NCBI RefSeq assembly: GCF_002968835.1
Contig: NZ_PKQK01000001.1
Coordinates: 186,001-250,000 of the forward strand
Direction of reading: 5' to 3'
From: Paenibacillus sp. PCH8
GTDB lineage: Bacteria > Bacillota > Bacilli > Paenibacillales > Paenibacillaceae
Length of the DNA: 64,000 nt
The position numbers and the translations under genes are program-made. Positions 1 to 8,100 of this stretch are shown here, in pieces; the first letter of the stretch is position 1, and every line of letters begins with the position of its first letter. The notes beneath the pieces are model-generated. The model was given only the letters and a program-made list of their open reading frames with translations, did no database searches and was not told where the DNA came from.

Positions 1-132
1 TACACGTTGAACATCATCGGGATGAGCGATCAACAATGCTGATTCTCCAAAGGATTTTACGAAGTAACCCAGGTTCAACAATTCGTCTTCGCCTTGAACA
101 TACTTGGTTGGGCTGATAAATGCTTTTCTCAT
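1..132 (-). CDS. gldA: Glycerol dehydrogenase, N-terminal fragment
   Basis: The first 44 codons of a minus-strand gene run off the left edge. The protein begins MRKAFISPTKYVQGEDEL, which I recognise as the start of NAD-dependent glycerol dehydrogenase of the iron-containing alcohol dehydrogenase family; it oxidises glycerol to dihydroxyacetone in the cytoplasm. The ATG at 130-132 follows a GGAGGC ribosome site at suitable distance. It is divergent from a PocR/AraC regulator, which fits local control of glycerol or diol use. Only the N-terminal part of the NAD-binding domain is visible, so the metal ligands cannot be checked. Confidence 0.85.
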   Translation of the reverse strand, partial: MRKAFISPTKYVQGEDELLNLGYFVKSFGESALLIAHPDDVQRV

Positions 133-498
133 ATTGATATATGCCTCCTAAAATAATATAATGGTCGTTTTTTGCTATTGCACAGTACACCACCGACAGA
201 GCAGCTTGATGTGGAATTCTTTGCTGTCGTTTTACATCAAATTTTAAACTTCTTACAATTGACCTTAATATACCGCATACACGGGAGGTTTAGCAGTGGA
301 CTTTGATAACAAATGATTATAATTTGCAATCGTAATTTGTTGCTTTTTAGCACAATCGTGGTATGTTATTGTCATGAGATGGTTCAATGATGACCTCCCA
401 TCCTACATTACCCGTCACCACTACTTCTTAATATGTACAACTTGCTAACTTTTAACAGTCGAAATGAATCATCAGGTTAGCTACGGAGGTAACACGTA
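133..498. promoter_or_regulatory. Divergent promoter region gldA / pocR-like
   Basis: This 366-bp gap between divergent starts holds no gene. It is AT-rich. It contains an inverted repeat, AACAAAT at 308-314 and ATTTGTT at 335-341, and the hexamer AATTTG occurs twice 13 bp apart inside it. These could be regulator contacts for the adjacent AraC-type protein; that is inference. I could not pick convincing -35/-10 pairs or a catabolite-repression site. Confidence 0.4.
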
Positions 499-1530
499 AT
501 GATTAAAGAATATCTGCATATCAATAAAATTCTGGATCTCACCAAATGGAAGCGCCTACAAGATTCTCTGGCATCCGTAACCAAACTTGCGATCCTCACC
601 GTTGACTATAAAGGCATTCCTGTGACCAGCCATAGCAGTTGTCAGGCTTTCTGCCAAAAGGTACGCAAAGATCCCGAGCTTCTCCCCTACTGCCAAAAGT
701 GTGATTCGCGCGGCGGTCTGGAGGCGGTTCGGTTGAATGAGCCCTACGTATATCTGTGCCACTTCGACATTATTGATATCGCCATTCCGATTACGATTGA
801 TGGCAAATATATCGGAGCCGTGATGGCAGGTCAAGTGAAACTCGCCGATCCAGAGAAAGGCACCGATCTGGAACAGATCGTCACATCCAAGAACGTGCCC
901 ATGCATGCGGCCAAACTGGAGGAATTACAACAGGATTATGACCAGTTGCCTGTGATGACCTACGAAGAGATCGTGAAAATCTCCAATATGTTATCCCTGC
1001 TCTGCAACTACATTGTGGAGGAAGCGCTCAACAAAAACCTGCTGGTTGAAATGTTTGAGAAGGCTTCGGGCAATTCGGAGTCGATGAACCTGTCCACCAT
1101 TCTGCCGGGGTACTCCATTCGTAATATCGAGTCCATCAAAAAAGAGATGACCAACGCGATTGCGGATGCCTATCTCAAAAACAGCCCAAGCGATACCGAA
1201 AGCACCAGCCCGGTGCTTCAGCCTGCTTTTGAATACATTCATACACATAAGAGCGAACAAGTATCGCTTAAACAAATGGCCGATCTGTGCCACCTGAGTC
1301 CCAGCTATTTCAGTCGACTGTTCGCCAAGGAGACGGGTGAGAACTTCACAACCTACCTCGCACGGCTTAAAATCAAGTGGGCCAAGCAATTGCTAGAGGT
1401 CACCGACATGCCGGTGTCACAGATCAGCGATGAATTGGGATTCAATGAATCCGGTTATTTCATCAAAATATTCAAAAAGTTCGAGGAGATCACACCTGCC
1501 ATCTATCGTAAATATATGCAAGAGAAATGA
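499..1530 (+). CDS. PocR-domain AraC-family transcriptional regulator
   Basis: A 343-residue regulator. Residues about 5-175 form a PocR ligand-binding domain with conserved cysteines at 48, 52, 65, 68 and 87. Residues about 240-340 carry the two helix-turn-helix motifs of the AraC family, ending in the usual GFNESGYFIKIFKKF signature. PocR domains sense small diols or related hydrocarbons and activate propanediol or glycerol metabolism. The start ATG has GGAGG 9 bases upstream. It is divergent from glycerol dehydrogenase, its likely target. The family is secure; the ligand is inferred. Confidence 0.9.
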   Translation: MIKEYLHINKILDLTKWKRLQDSLASVTKLAILTVDYKGIPVTSHSSCQAFCQKVRKDPELLPYCQKCDSRGGLEAVRLNEPYVYLCHFDIIDIAIPITIDGKYIGAVMAGQVKLADPEKGTDLEQIVTSKNVPMHAAKLEELQQDYDQLPVMTYEEIVKISNMLSLLCNYIVEEALNKNLLVEMFEKASGNSESMNLSTILPGYSIRNIESIKKEMTNAIADAYLKNSPSDTESTSPVLQPAFEYIHTHKSEQVSLKQMADLCHLSPSYFSRLFAKETGENFTTYLARLKIKWAKQLLEVTDMPVSQISDELGFNESGYFIKIFKKFEEITPAIYRKYMQEK

Positions 1531-1653
1531 AATTGCAGTTTAAGAAATATGTACTGATATCTTTTTCGTATCAAAGATGGGGTTAAAAGATATTTCACCT
1601 GTTGATCTGCCATTGCTACAATGGAGTCCAGATTACTTAGGGAGGCGTCATCG

Positions 1654-2643
1654 ATGGAATATCGCAAATTAGGAAATAGCGGGTTAACCGTCAGTGAGAT
1701 TTCACTGGGCAACTGGATTACGCATGGAGCACAAGTGGATGATGGAACAGCACAAGCCTGTGTGAGGGCCGCTTTGGATGCAGGTATCACCACATTTGAT
1801 ACGGCAGACGTCTATTCAAATACCAAGGCAGAAATGGTATTGGGACAAGCGCTCAAGGATATTCGAAGAGAACGTATTGAACTGTGCACCAAAGTCTGTC
1901 ACCCAACCGGCTCAGGTCACAATGACAGAGGACTTTCGCGCAAACATATCATGGAAGCCTGTAATGCTTCATTACAACGGTTACAGACTGATTATATCGA
2001 TGTCTATTACGCTCACCGTTATGATCCCAACACGCCGCTGGAAGAGACCTTCCTTGCATTTGCGGATCTGGTTCGTCAGGGCAAAGTCCACTATATTGGG
2101 GTCAGTGAATGGAACGCCGATCAGATTGCACAAGGCTCTGCATTAGCAAGGGAGCTTCGTGTGCCTTTTATTGCGAGCCAACCGCAGTATTCCATGTTAT
2201 GGCGTGTTATTGAGCAAGAAGTCGTGCCAGCAAGCGATCAAGCAGGGTTGGGTCAGATCACATGGTCTCCTCTGGCTCAAGGCATACTATCAGGTAAATA
2301 TGCACCTAACGAAGCACTCCCCGCTGAATCACGTGCAGCGGCCGAGGCTGGAGCGCCCTTTTTCAACAAGCTGGCAGGTCGGTGGTTACGTGAAGAGGTT
2401 CTCACCGCTGTACAACAGCTTGTTCCATTAGCCAAAGAGATCGGTCTAACGTTGCCTCAACTCGCCGTTGCCTGGGTTCTCCAGCATCCGTATGTTAGTT
2501 CCGTTATTATCGGTGCATCCCGACCGGAGCAAGTATTGGAAAATGTTAAAGCCTCCGGTGTGAAGCTGGATCGGGAGATTATGACCCGCATTGATGAAAT
2601 ACTAATGGAGTGGATAGAGAGAGATCCTGCGATGACGGGTTAA
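1654..2643 (+). CDS. Aldo/keto reductase
   Basis: A 329-residue cytosolic NADPH-dependent oxidoreductase of the aldo/keto reductase superfamily, closest in look to the YghZ/Kv-beta-like branch. The catalytic tetrad can be followed: Asp and Tyr in FDTADVYS, Lys in ELCTKV and His in YYAHRYD. The GVSEWN and SSVIIGASRPEQVLEN segments are the usual cofactor-binding parts. I start at MEYRKLG because AGGGAGG lies 7-8 bases upstream; an in-frame ATG 33 bases earlier has no ribosome site. The natural substrate is unknown. Confidence 0.9.
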   Translation: MEYRKLGNSGLTVSEISLGNWITHGAQVDDGTAQACVRAALDAGITTFDTADVYSNTKAEMVLGQALKDIRRERIELCTKVCHPTGSGHNDRGLSRKHIMEACNASLQRLQTDYIDVYYAHRYDPNTPLEETFLAFADLVRQGKVHYIGVSEWNADQIAQGSALARELRVPFIASQPQYSMLWRVIEQEVVPASDQAGLGQITWSPLAQGILSGKYAPNEALPAESRAAAEAGAPFFNKLAGRWLREEVLTAVQQLVPLAKEIGLTLPQLAVAWVLQHPYVSSVIIGASRPEQVLENVKASGVKLDREIMTRIDEILMEWIERDPAMTG

Positions 2644-2649
2644 TCGCCA

Positions 2650-3570
2650 TTAGGAGTTAACTTTAGTCATACGAGGACCTTGTTCATTCCCTTTGACACA
2701 TTCATCTACGATGTTCATAAAGCGGGAGATGACTTCCTGATTCGTATCCGTCCGCCATGCCGTGTACAACGGTACGGAGGGCGGATTTTCTGCTAACGGG
2801 AGAAATACCACACCCTTCCGCTGGAACACGTCTACCGAAGAAGGAACGATGGAAATGCCCATGCCTGCTGCCACCAGATTCACAATGGTGTACATCTGGA
2901 TCGCTTCCTGTGTAATTCGAGGATCTACACCATGCTCCCTGCAATAATCCAGAACGAGACGATGGAACGGAGAACCCAGATGCCGTGGGAATAAAATGAA
3001 ATCCTCGTTCGCCAGCTCTCGGATGGATACCTGAGTCTGAGAAGCTAGCGGGTGATGATCCGGCAATACGGCAATTAACGTTTCCATCTGACATGCTCGG
3101 AACGAGACATGTCGAGCATGATCTTCATATCGTAGAAATCCAATATGAATCTGTCCGTCTTCCAGTGCCTGTAATTGTTCGGACGAGGTCATCTCACGCA
3201 GCGTCAGTTCAATCTGCGGATACGCAACGCGAAATTTTCTCAGCACATCCACCATGATGCTCCCCGAAGCCGAGTCCACAAACGCTATGGTTAGATGTCC
3301 AAAGATACCTTGGTCAGCCTTCTGCGTAAGCTGGATGGATCGTTCCAGTTGGGCCATAATTAGCCTCGCCTGTTCCAGAAACACGGCACCCGCTGGCGTG
3401 AGGCGCACCATTTTTTTGGTACGTTCCAACAGCTTCACGCCAAGCTCTTCTTCCAGATTCTGAATCTGCTGGCTCAGCGGTGGTTGCGTCATATTTAATT
3501 TCTCCGCTGCACGGTGGAAATGTAGCTCCTCCGCCACGGTGATAAAGTATCTTAACTTTCGGATATCCAT
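2650..3570 (-). CDS. LysR-family transcriptional regulator
   Basis: A 306-residue LysR regulator. The N-terminal winged helix-turn-helix covers about residues 1-60 (HRAAEKLNMTQPPLSQQIQ), and the rest is a periplasmic-binding-protein-like effector domain. I choose MDIRKLRYF as start because LysR proteins normally begin this way; an ATG five codons upstream sits directly against its GGAAGG and is less likely. It converges with the aldo/keto reductase and leaves only 6 bp between stops. Targets cannot be read from the sequence. Confidence 0.88.
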   Translation of the reverse strand: MDIRKLRYFITVAEELHFHRAAEKLNMTQPPLSQQIQNLEEELGVKLLERTKKMVRLTPAGAVFLEQARLIMAQLERSIQLTQKADQGIFGHLTIAFVDSASGSIMVDVLRKFRVAYPQIELTLREMTSSEQLQALEDGQIHIGFLRYEDHARHVSFRACQMETLIAVLPDHHPLASQTQVSIRELANEDFILFPRHLGSPFHRLVLDYCREHGVDPRITQEAIQMYTIVNLVAAGMGISIVPSSVDVFQRKGVVFLPLAENPPSVPLYTAWRTDTNQEVISRFMNIVDECVKGNEQGPRMTKVNS

Positions 3571-3601
3571 AAGCCTATTGTGCATCCTTCCGTCTGCCCT
3601 G

Positions 3602-3807
3602 TTATTTCATCTGCTCCTGCACCCAGATCGCTGACTCAGCCAGCATCGTCATTAATTCACTAAAGTCGCTGACGGCAGCTTCACGTTATGCTTTTGCTCA
3701 AAATTCTCAATTCTCTGTTGCGTTTCGGGAGTACATCCTTCTCCCATTGCTGTATCATAAGCTTTCACCAAAAGATCACGAATGGGTTCCAATTCTATCG
3801 ACTCCAC
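3602..3807 (-). pseudogene. Small unknown ORF split by one -1 frameshift
   Basis: A GTG at 3805-3807, preceded by an excellent AGGAGGGG, opens a frame that ends after 51 codons at 3652. The reading ...EQKHNVKL then continues naturally in another frame as VSDFSELMTMLAESAIW to a stop at 3602. Adding one G (CCGTC to CCGGTC near 3670) fuses them into a 68-residue protein. It sits just behind the aldolase gene and would be translated with it. I do not recognise the family. It is either a recent pseudogene or a sequence error. Confidence 0.6.
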
Positions 3808-3820
3808 TTGAACCCCTCCT

Positions 3821-4936
3821 CTATGAATGAAATGTCATCTGCTTCCGCAGTTCCCCATCCAGCCATTCCAGTGCTGCACGCAGCTTGTCCTTCGGCACGA
3901 GATCATACCGATCTCCAGCAGAATACTCGAATGAACAACGGTTCCCGCTTGTCTTGTTCAAATAGGAAGTCAGCCCTATGCCATACTGTTGGGCCATCTG
4001 TGCAAGCACAGATTCGACTTCGGAAGCAGCAAGCGCAACGTGTACATGGAACATATTCGATACGGGTACTTCCGGCAACGTGGTTATCCCATGGCATGCA
4101 TTCAATAAGGAGGCCAGTTCAACAGCTTGCTCGTAATAATGCTCCATTTTGCCAATACGTTCATTGAAATAATGCTGCGAACTCAGAATATACGGATACA
4201 GGCCGATCAGATCGCCACCGTGCCGCCGTTTCCATACTTTGGACTCTTGCATCACGTCCGTGTCGCCCGCGAGAATAGCCCCCGCAATTCCTCCAATGCC
4301 TTTGTAAAAGGACACATATACACTATCAAACAAACTGCAAATCTCGGCTGGTGTCTTCTGGTAATAAGGCGTGATCTCAAACAAACGTGCCCCGTCCAAG
4401 TGCAGCTTAATTCCGCGTTCACGGCAATAAGCCGAGATCGCTTCAAGTTCTGCATACGAAGGTAATTGCCCACCAATCTCACGTTGCGGCAGTTCCAACA
4501 GCAGGCAGGCAATGTCCTGATCGAGCGCCTCTACATCTTCCAAACGAATCAACTGATCCTTATCCGCCAGCAAAATCGTTTCAATCTGATGTAACTCTTT
4601 CAGTCCATCTTCCTCATGGATCTCCAGATGAGACAGCGGGTGATATGCTACCCTTTTCACGGCTTTGCGGTCACACCAGATTCGTAATGCAATCTGCTGC
4701 GCCATCGTTCCGCTTGGAAAAAACACAGCTGCTTCCTTGCCCAGAACCTCAGCCATCTGCTGCTGAAATGGATCAATGACCGGACCATGACCATAATGAT
4801 CGCTATCTTGCTCCCCATCGATATGCTCCAGTACGTCTTGAAGCACTTTTACGTTACGACTACCATGACCACCCAAAATAAACTCTGCCTGACGAAAAGC
4901 TTCCGATAGCGTTAACCCGGTATCCTTCAAGCTCAC
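3821..4936 (-). CDS. Low-specificity L-threonine aldolase-like PLP enzyme
   Basis: A 371-residue fold-type I PLP enzyme of the beta-eliminating lyase/threonine aldolase family, which cleaves L-threonine or allo-threonine to glycine and acetaldehyde. The cofactor lysine is Lys212 in SFYKGIGG. Asp181 and Arg184 in HLDGARLFE bind the PLP ring and phosphate side. It is slightly longer than the usual 340 residues. The start is GTG with AAGGAG close upstream; a TTG two codons later is equally spaced for initiation. A LysR gene lies immediately upstream in the same direction and a small ORF follows. Confidence 0.85.
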   Translation of the reverse strand: MSLKDTGLTLSEAFRQAEFILGGHGSRNVKVLQDVLEHIDGEQDSDHYGHGPVIDPFQQQMAEVLGKEAAVFFPSGTMAQQIALRIWCDRKAVKRVAYHPLSHLEIHEEDGLKELHQIETILLADKDQLIRLEDVEALDQDIACLLLELPQREIGGQLPSYAELEAISAYCRERGIKLHLDGARLFEITPYYQKTPAEICSLFDSVYVSFYKGIGGIAGAILAGDTDVMQESKVWKRRHGGDLIGLYPYILSSQHYFNERIGKMEHYYEQAVELASLLNACHGITTLPEVPVSNMFHVHVALAASEVESVLAQMAQQYGIGLTSYLNKTSGNRCSFEYSAGDRYDLVPKDKLRAALEWLDGELRKQMTFHS

Positions 4937-4947
4937 TCACTCCTTTG

Positions 4948-5805
4948 TTATTCTGGTTCTGTCATGATCTGCACCAATGCACTTAGCGCACTTGCTATAT
5001 GCTCACTTCGAGAATATACAAATCCCACTTCCAAACGGCGATAAGGATCAGGCAAAGACATGACCACAACCTCGCCTCTTGATTCTGCTTTGGTAACCGA
5101 AGAACGTGGAAGCAAGGACACGCCGAGCCCGGCAGATACACCGTGCAGAATAGTGTCCAGCGTTCCATATTCCATAACGTTCAGCGTGTGGATACCCTGA
5201 TCTTTCAATAAAGATTCTGCCTGGGTCCGATGTGTGCATCCGATCTCAAAAAACAACATCGGTTTAGACCATAGCGCCTGTATATCATGTGCTCCAGGTT
5301 CAGCGATCAACACCATTTCTTCATCATACATCTTCATATAGTTTAGCTCAGGATGATCAATCGGACCATACACCAAGGCCCCATGCAATTCATGTTGAAT
5401 GACCTTCTGGTTCAGTTCATGGGTCCCGCCCGTAACAAGCGAATGCTGTACCTCAGGGTAACATGAACGGTATTCAGCCAGTAATGGCGTTAGAAAACTG
5501 GAAGCTGCCGTCTCAATAGCGCCCAGACGAAGCATTCCGGACGGTGGGATCCCCTCTTGTGCAGCCTGTTCCGCTTCATATAATAACTGTAAGATTCTAT
5601 CCGCATACCCAAGCAGGTTCTCGCCCGCTGGTGTGAGCGACATCCCACGATTGGAACGATGAAATAGCGGTACTTGCAGCTGAGTCTCCAATTGTCTGAT
5701 TCGTGTTGTCACATTGGACTGCACATAATTAAGGGAGCGCGCGGCTTTACTGATACTGCCCTCGCGGGCAACTGCCTGAAATATTTTCAAATCTCCTGCA
5801 TCCAT
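4948..5805 (-). CDS. LysR-family transcriptional regulator
   Basis: A 285-residue LysR regulator with an N-terminal helix-turn-helix (SISKAARSLNYVQSNVTTRI) and an effector-binding domain; it resembles the CysL/YwqM-type branch. It ends 11 bp before the threonine-aldolase-like gene on the same strand, so they may form an operon. It is also divergent from the quinone-reductase-like gene at 5951, and could control either. ATG at 5803-5805 follows AGAAGGTGAT. Confidence 0.88.
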   Translation of the reverse strand: MDAGDLKIFQAVAREGSISKAARSLNYVQSNVTTRIRQLETQLQVPLFHRSNRGMSLTPAGENLLGYADRILQLLYEAEQAAQEGIPPSGMLRLGAIETAASSFLTPLLAEYRSCYPEVQHSLVTGGTHELNQKVIQHELHGALVYGPIDHPELNYMKMYDEEMVLIAEPGAHDIQALWSKPMLFFEIGCTHRTQAESLLKDQGIHTLNVMEYGTLDTILHGVSAGLGVSLLPRSSVTKAESRGEVVVMSLPDPYRRLEVGFVYSRSEHIASALSALVQIMTEPE

Positions 5806-5950
5806 GCCCTGATCACCTTCTTATCGTGATATCAGCTATTATTTTAATTGATACTCACCTTCATTTTTGTTCATTTTACGTGAATCTGCTCCATCTGTAC
5901 AATGAGGCTCAGTAGTGAAGTCTTGCTACACCGACAGGAGGAATAGGCAT

Positions 5951-6940
5951 ATGAAAGCAATAATCCATTCAGATCAAAGCGGCCTTGAGGGTCTTCAATA
6001 TACAACATCCAATGCCCGTACACCTGGACACGATGAAGTACAAGTCCAGCTTAGAGCCGCCGGAATTAACCACCGCGATCTGTTCATCATGGCAGAACGT
6101 ACAATTCAGGACACAGCGCTCATTCCCGGGTCCGATGGGGCAGGTATAATTGTACAGATTGGCGAAGGAGTAAGCGGATTGGCAGTAGGTGATGAAGTCA
6201 TTATTCATCCTACGCTGGGATGGCCATACACATCTGATATCCCCATCGTGCCCGATATTGTAGGTGGCCCTACAGATGGGACGCTGGCACAATATATTAC
6301 GTTACCTGCTGAGAATGCCCTGCCTAAACCCTCCTACCTATCCTGGGAGGAAGCAGGTGTATTGTCGCTGTCGGCTTTGACGGCCTATCGCGCCTTATTC
6401 ACCCGTGGTGAACTTAAAGCGGGCGAACATATCCTTATTCCCGGCATTGGCGGCGGTGTAGCCACTTATGCCTTGCTCATGGCTGTAGCTGCTGGTGCAC
6501 AGGTAACGGTTACCTCCAGAAGTGAAGCCAAGAGAAATCAGGCTTTGCGCTTGGGAGCTGCCCGTGCACTGGATAGTCATGCCGATTGGAGTTTAGAGAA
6601 TGATCTGGAGCCGGTGGACATCATATTGGATAGCATTGGACAAGCCATGTTTCCCAAATATGTGGATATAATCAGACCTGGCGGGCGCATTGTGATGTAT
6701 GGTGCAAGCTCGGGCGATGATCTGAATATTCCGATTCGATCCATTTTTTTCCCGCAAATCAGTCTAATTGGCACCTCTATGGGAAGCCGTGAAGAGTTCG
6801 TCCAGATGCTGCAATGGGTGAAAGATCATCATATTCATCCTGTAATCGATGGCGTATATCCGTTACAAGACACAGCGAAAGCGTTCAAACGAATGGAAAA
6901 GGGAGAGCAGTTTGGCAACCTGGCTATACTTGTTAAGTGA
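5951..6940 (+). CDS. Medium-chain dehydrogenase, quinone-reductase-like
   Basis: A 329-residue MDR-superfamily oxidoreductase, YogA/quinone oxidoreductase type. The N-terminal GroES-like part contains GINHRDL and PGSDGAGIIVQIGEGV. The NAD(P)-binding part has a glycine-rich IPGIGGGVATYALLMA loop at about residue 170. I see no cysteine-rich structural zinc lobe. Start at ATG 5951 follows GACAGGAGGAATAGGC; an upstream in-frame extension lacks a ribosome site. It is divergent from a LysR gene. The substrate is unknown. Confidence 0.88.
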   Translation: MKAIIHSDQSGLEGLQYTTSNARTPGHDEVQVQLRAAGINHRDLFIMAERTIQDTALIPGSDGAGIIVQIGEGVSGLAVGDEVIIHPTLGWPYTSDIPIVPDIVGGPTDGTLAQYITLPAENALPKPSYLSWEEAGVLSLSALTAYRALFTRGELKAGEHILIPGIGGGVATYALLMAVAAGAQVTVTSRSEAKRNQALRLGAARALDSHADWSLENDLEPVDIILDSIGQAMFPKYVDIIRPGGRIVMYGASSGDDLNIPIRSIFFPQISLIGTSMGSREEFVQMLQWVKDHHIHPVIDGVYPLQDTAKAFKRMEKGEQFGNLAILVK

Positions 6941-7082
6941 TATCTGTTTGGAAATGGACCTAGATTAATGGATAAGAATTGATTTTGGATATAACAATTA
7001 TCACAAATCCAACGCCAAACCTCGCCATCTTCCAATTTTTCGTTATAATGTAAACAAGACATCAGGATATTGGAGGCGAATT

Positions 7083-7871
7083 ATGGAAACGGAAGCTTTA
7101 CGTAACGTCGAACAACTGGCGCTGAAGAAACACAAGATTTACAAGCAAAGCTTACTTCGATATCTTGCACGATCTATGCTCGCCAGTATGTTCATCGGGT
7201 TTGGCGTCATCGTGGCGTTCAAGACGGGTAATTTCTTTTATATGGAGGATTCCCCCTTCACATACCCCATGGCTGCACTTACGTTCGGCGCGGCAATTAT
7301 TCTGATCGCATACGGTGGCGGTGATCTGTTTACCGGTAATACCTTCTATTACACGTATGCTGCACTGCGCAAGAAGCTCCGCTGGTTCGAGGTAATCAAG
7401 CTGTGGATTGCGAGTTATAGCGGAAACCTGATGGGGGCGGCGGTATTTGCGCTGTTAATCTATCTGACGGGACTGTTCGATTCGTCTCAGGTGAATGGGT
7501 TCCTGTTAAGCGTGGTGGAGCACAAGATGGAAGTGCCGACCATGCAGCTCTTTTTCCGGGGAATATTGTGTAACTGGCTCGTATGTATGGCATTTTTTGT
7601 ACCCATGTTCATGAAGGAAAACGGAGCCAAAATGTTCGCTATGATGCTCTTTGTCTTCTGCTTTTTCATCTCGGGCTATGAACACAGCATTGCCAATATG
7701 TGTACGTTCGCGATTGCGCTTGTGCTGAACCATCCGGGAACGATCTCGTTGGAAGGAGTCATTCATAACCTGGTTCCGGTAACCCTGGGTAATCTGGTCG
7801 GCGGCGTGCTGTTGATGGGCTTCATGTATCATGCGGTGAACAAACCGTTTCTGGACGAAGAGACACATTAA
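7083..7871 (+). CDS. Formate/nitrite transporter (FNT) family channel
   Basis: A 262-residue integral membrane protein of the FNT family, pentameric channels for formate, nitrite or hydrosulfide. About six hydrophobic helices can be traced, with the family-typical ALTFGAAIILIAYGGGDLFTGN in the early part and SGYEHSIANM near the late re-entrant loop. GGAGGC lies 5 bases before the ATG. A nitrite role is attractive because the nitrate-assimilation genes lie 6 kb away, but a two-gene operon separates them, so NirC-like function is inference. Confidence 0.9.
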   Translation: METEALRNVEQLALKKHKIYKQSLLRYLARSMLASMFIGFGVIVAFKTGNFFYMEDSPFTYPMAALTFGAAIILIAYGGGDLFTGNTFYYTYAALRKKLRWFEVIKLWIASYSGNLMGAAVFALLIYLTGLFDSSQVNGFLLSVVEHKMEVPTMQLFFRGILCNWLVCMAFFVPMFMKENGAKMFAMMLFVFCFFISGYEHSIANMCTFAIALVLNHPGTISLEGVIHNLVPVTLGNLVGGVLLMGFMYHAVNKPFLDEETH

Positions 7872-7938
7872 TTTTTGGTAAAAAAAGCTCTCCTTCCGCC
7901 CGGTCCATCAACCTGGCTAACCGGTAAGGAGAACCTGA

Positions 7939-7985
7939 AATACCCCGGCAACCTTCCCATCTCGGGAGATGATTGCCGGGGTATT
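7939..7985. terminator. Perfect 13-bp inverted repeat between convergent genes
   Basis: AATACCCCGGCAA at 7939-7951 pairs perfectly with TTGCCGGGGTATT at 7973-7985 across a 21-base loop. It lies between the convergent FNT gene and the DUF4132 gene, so it is probably a bidirectional terminator, although no long T tract follows on either strand. Confidence 0.6.
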
Positions 7986-8100
7986 AGTCTATGGGCAGGC
8001 TCATAGATAAGCCGCCTGCCCTACAGATCGCTACCCGCTTGTTATGATCCTGTTCCCGATAGGAGAACGATTAACATATTCTGTGAGTTTCCTTGTCTGA

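Noticed and set aside
180..260. Catabolite-repression (cre) site before gldA
   Set aside because: TGTAAAACGACAGCA has one extra base before CG and does not fit the consensus.
6975..7015. TnrA/GlnR box before the FNT gene
   Set aside because: The best alignment to TGTNAN7TNACA misses three of the first four fixed bases.
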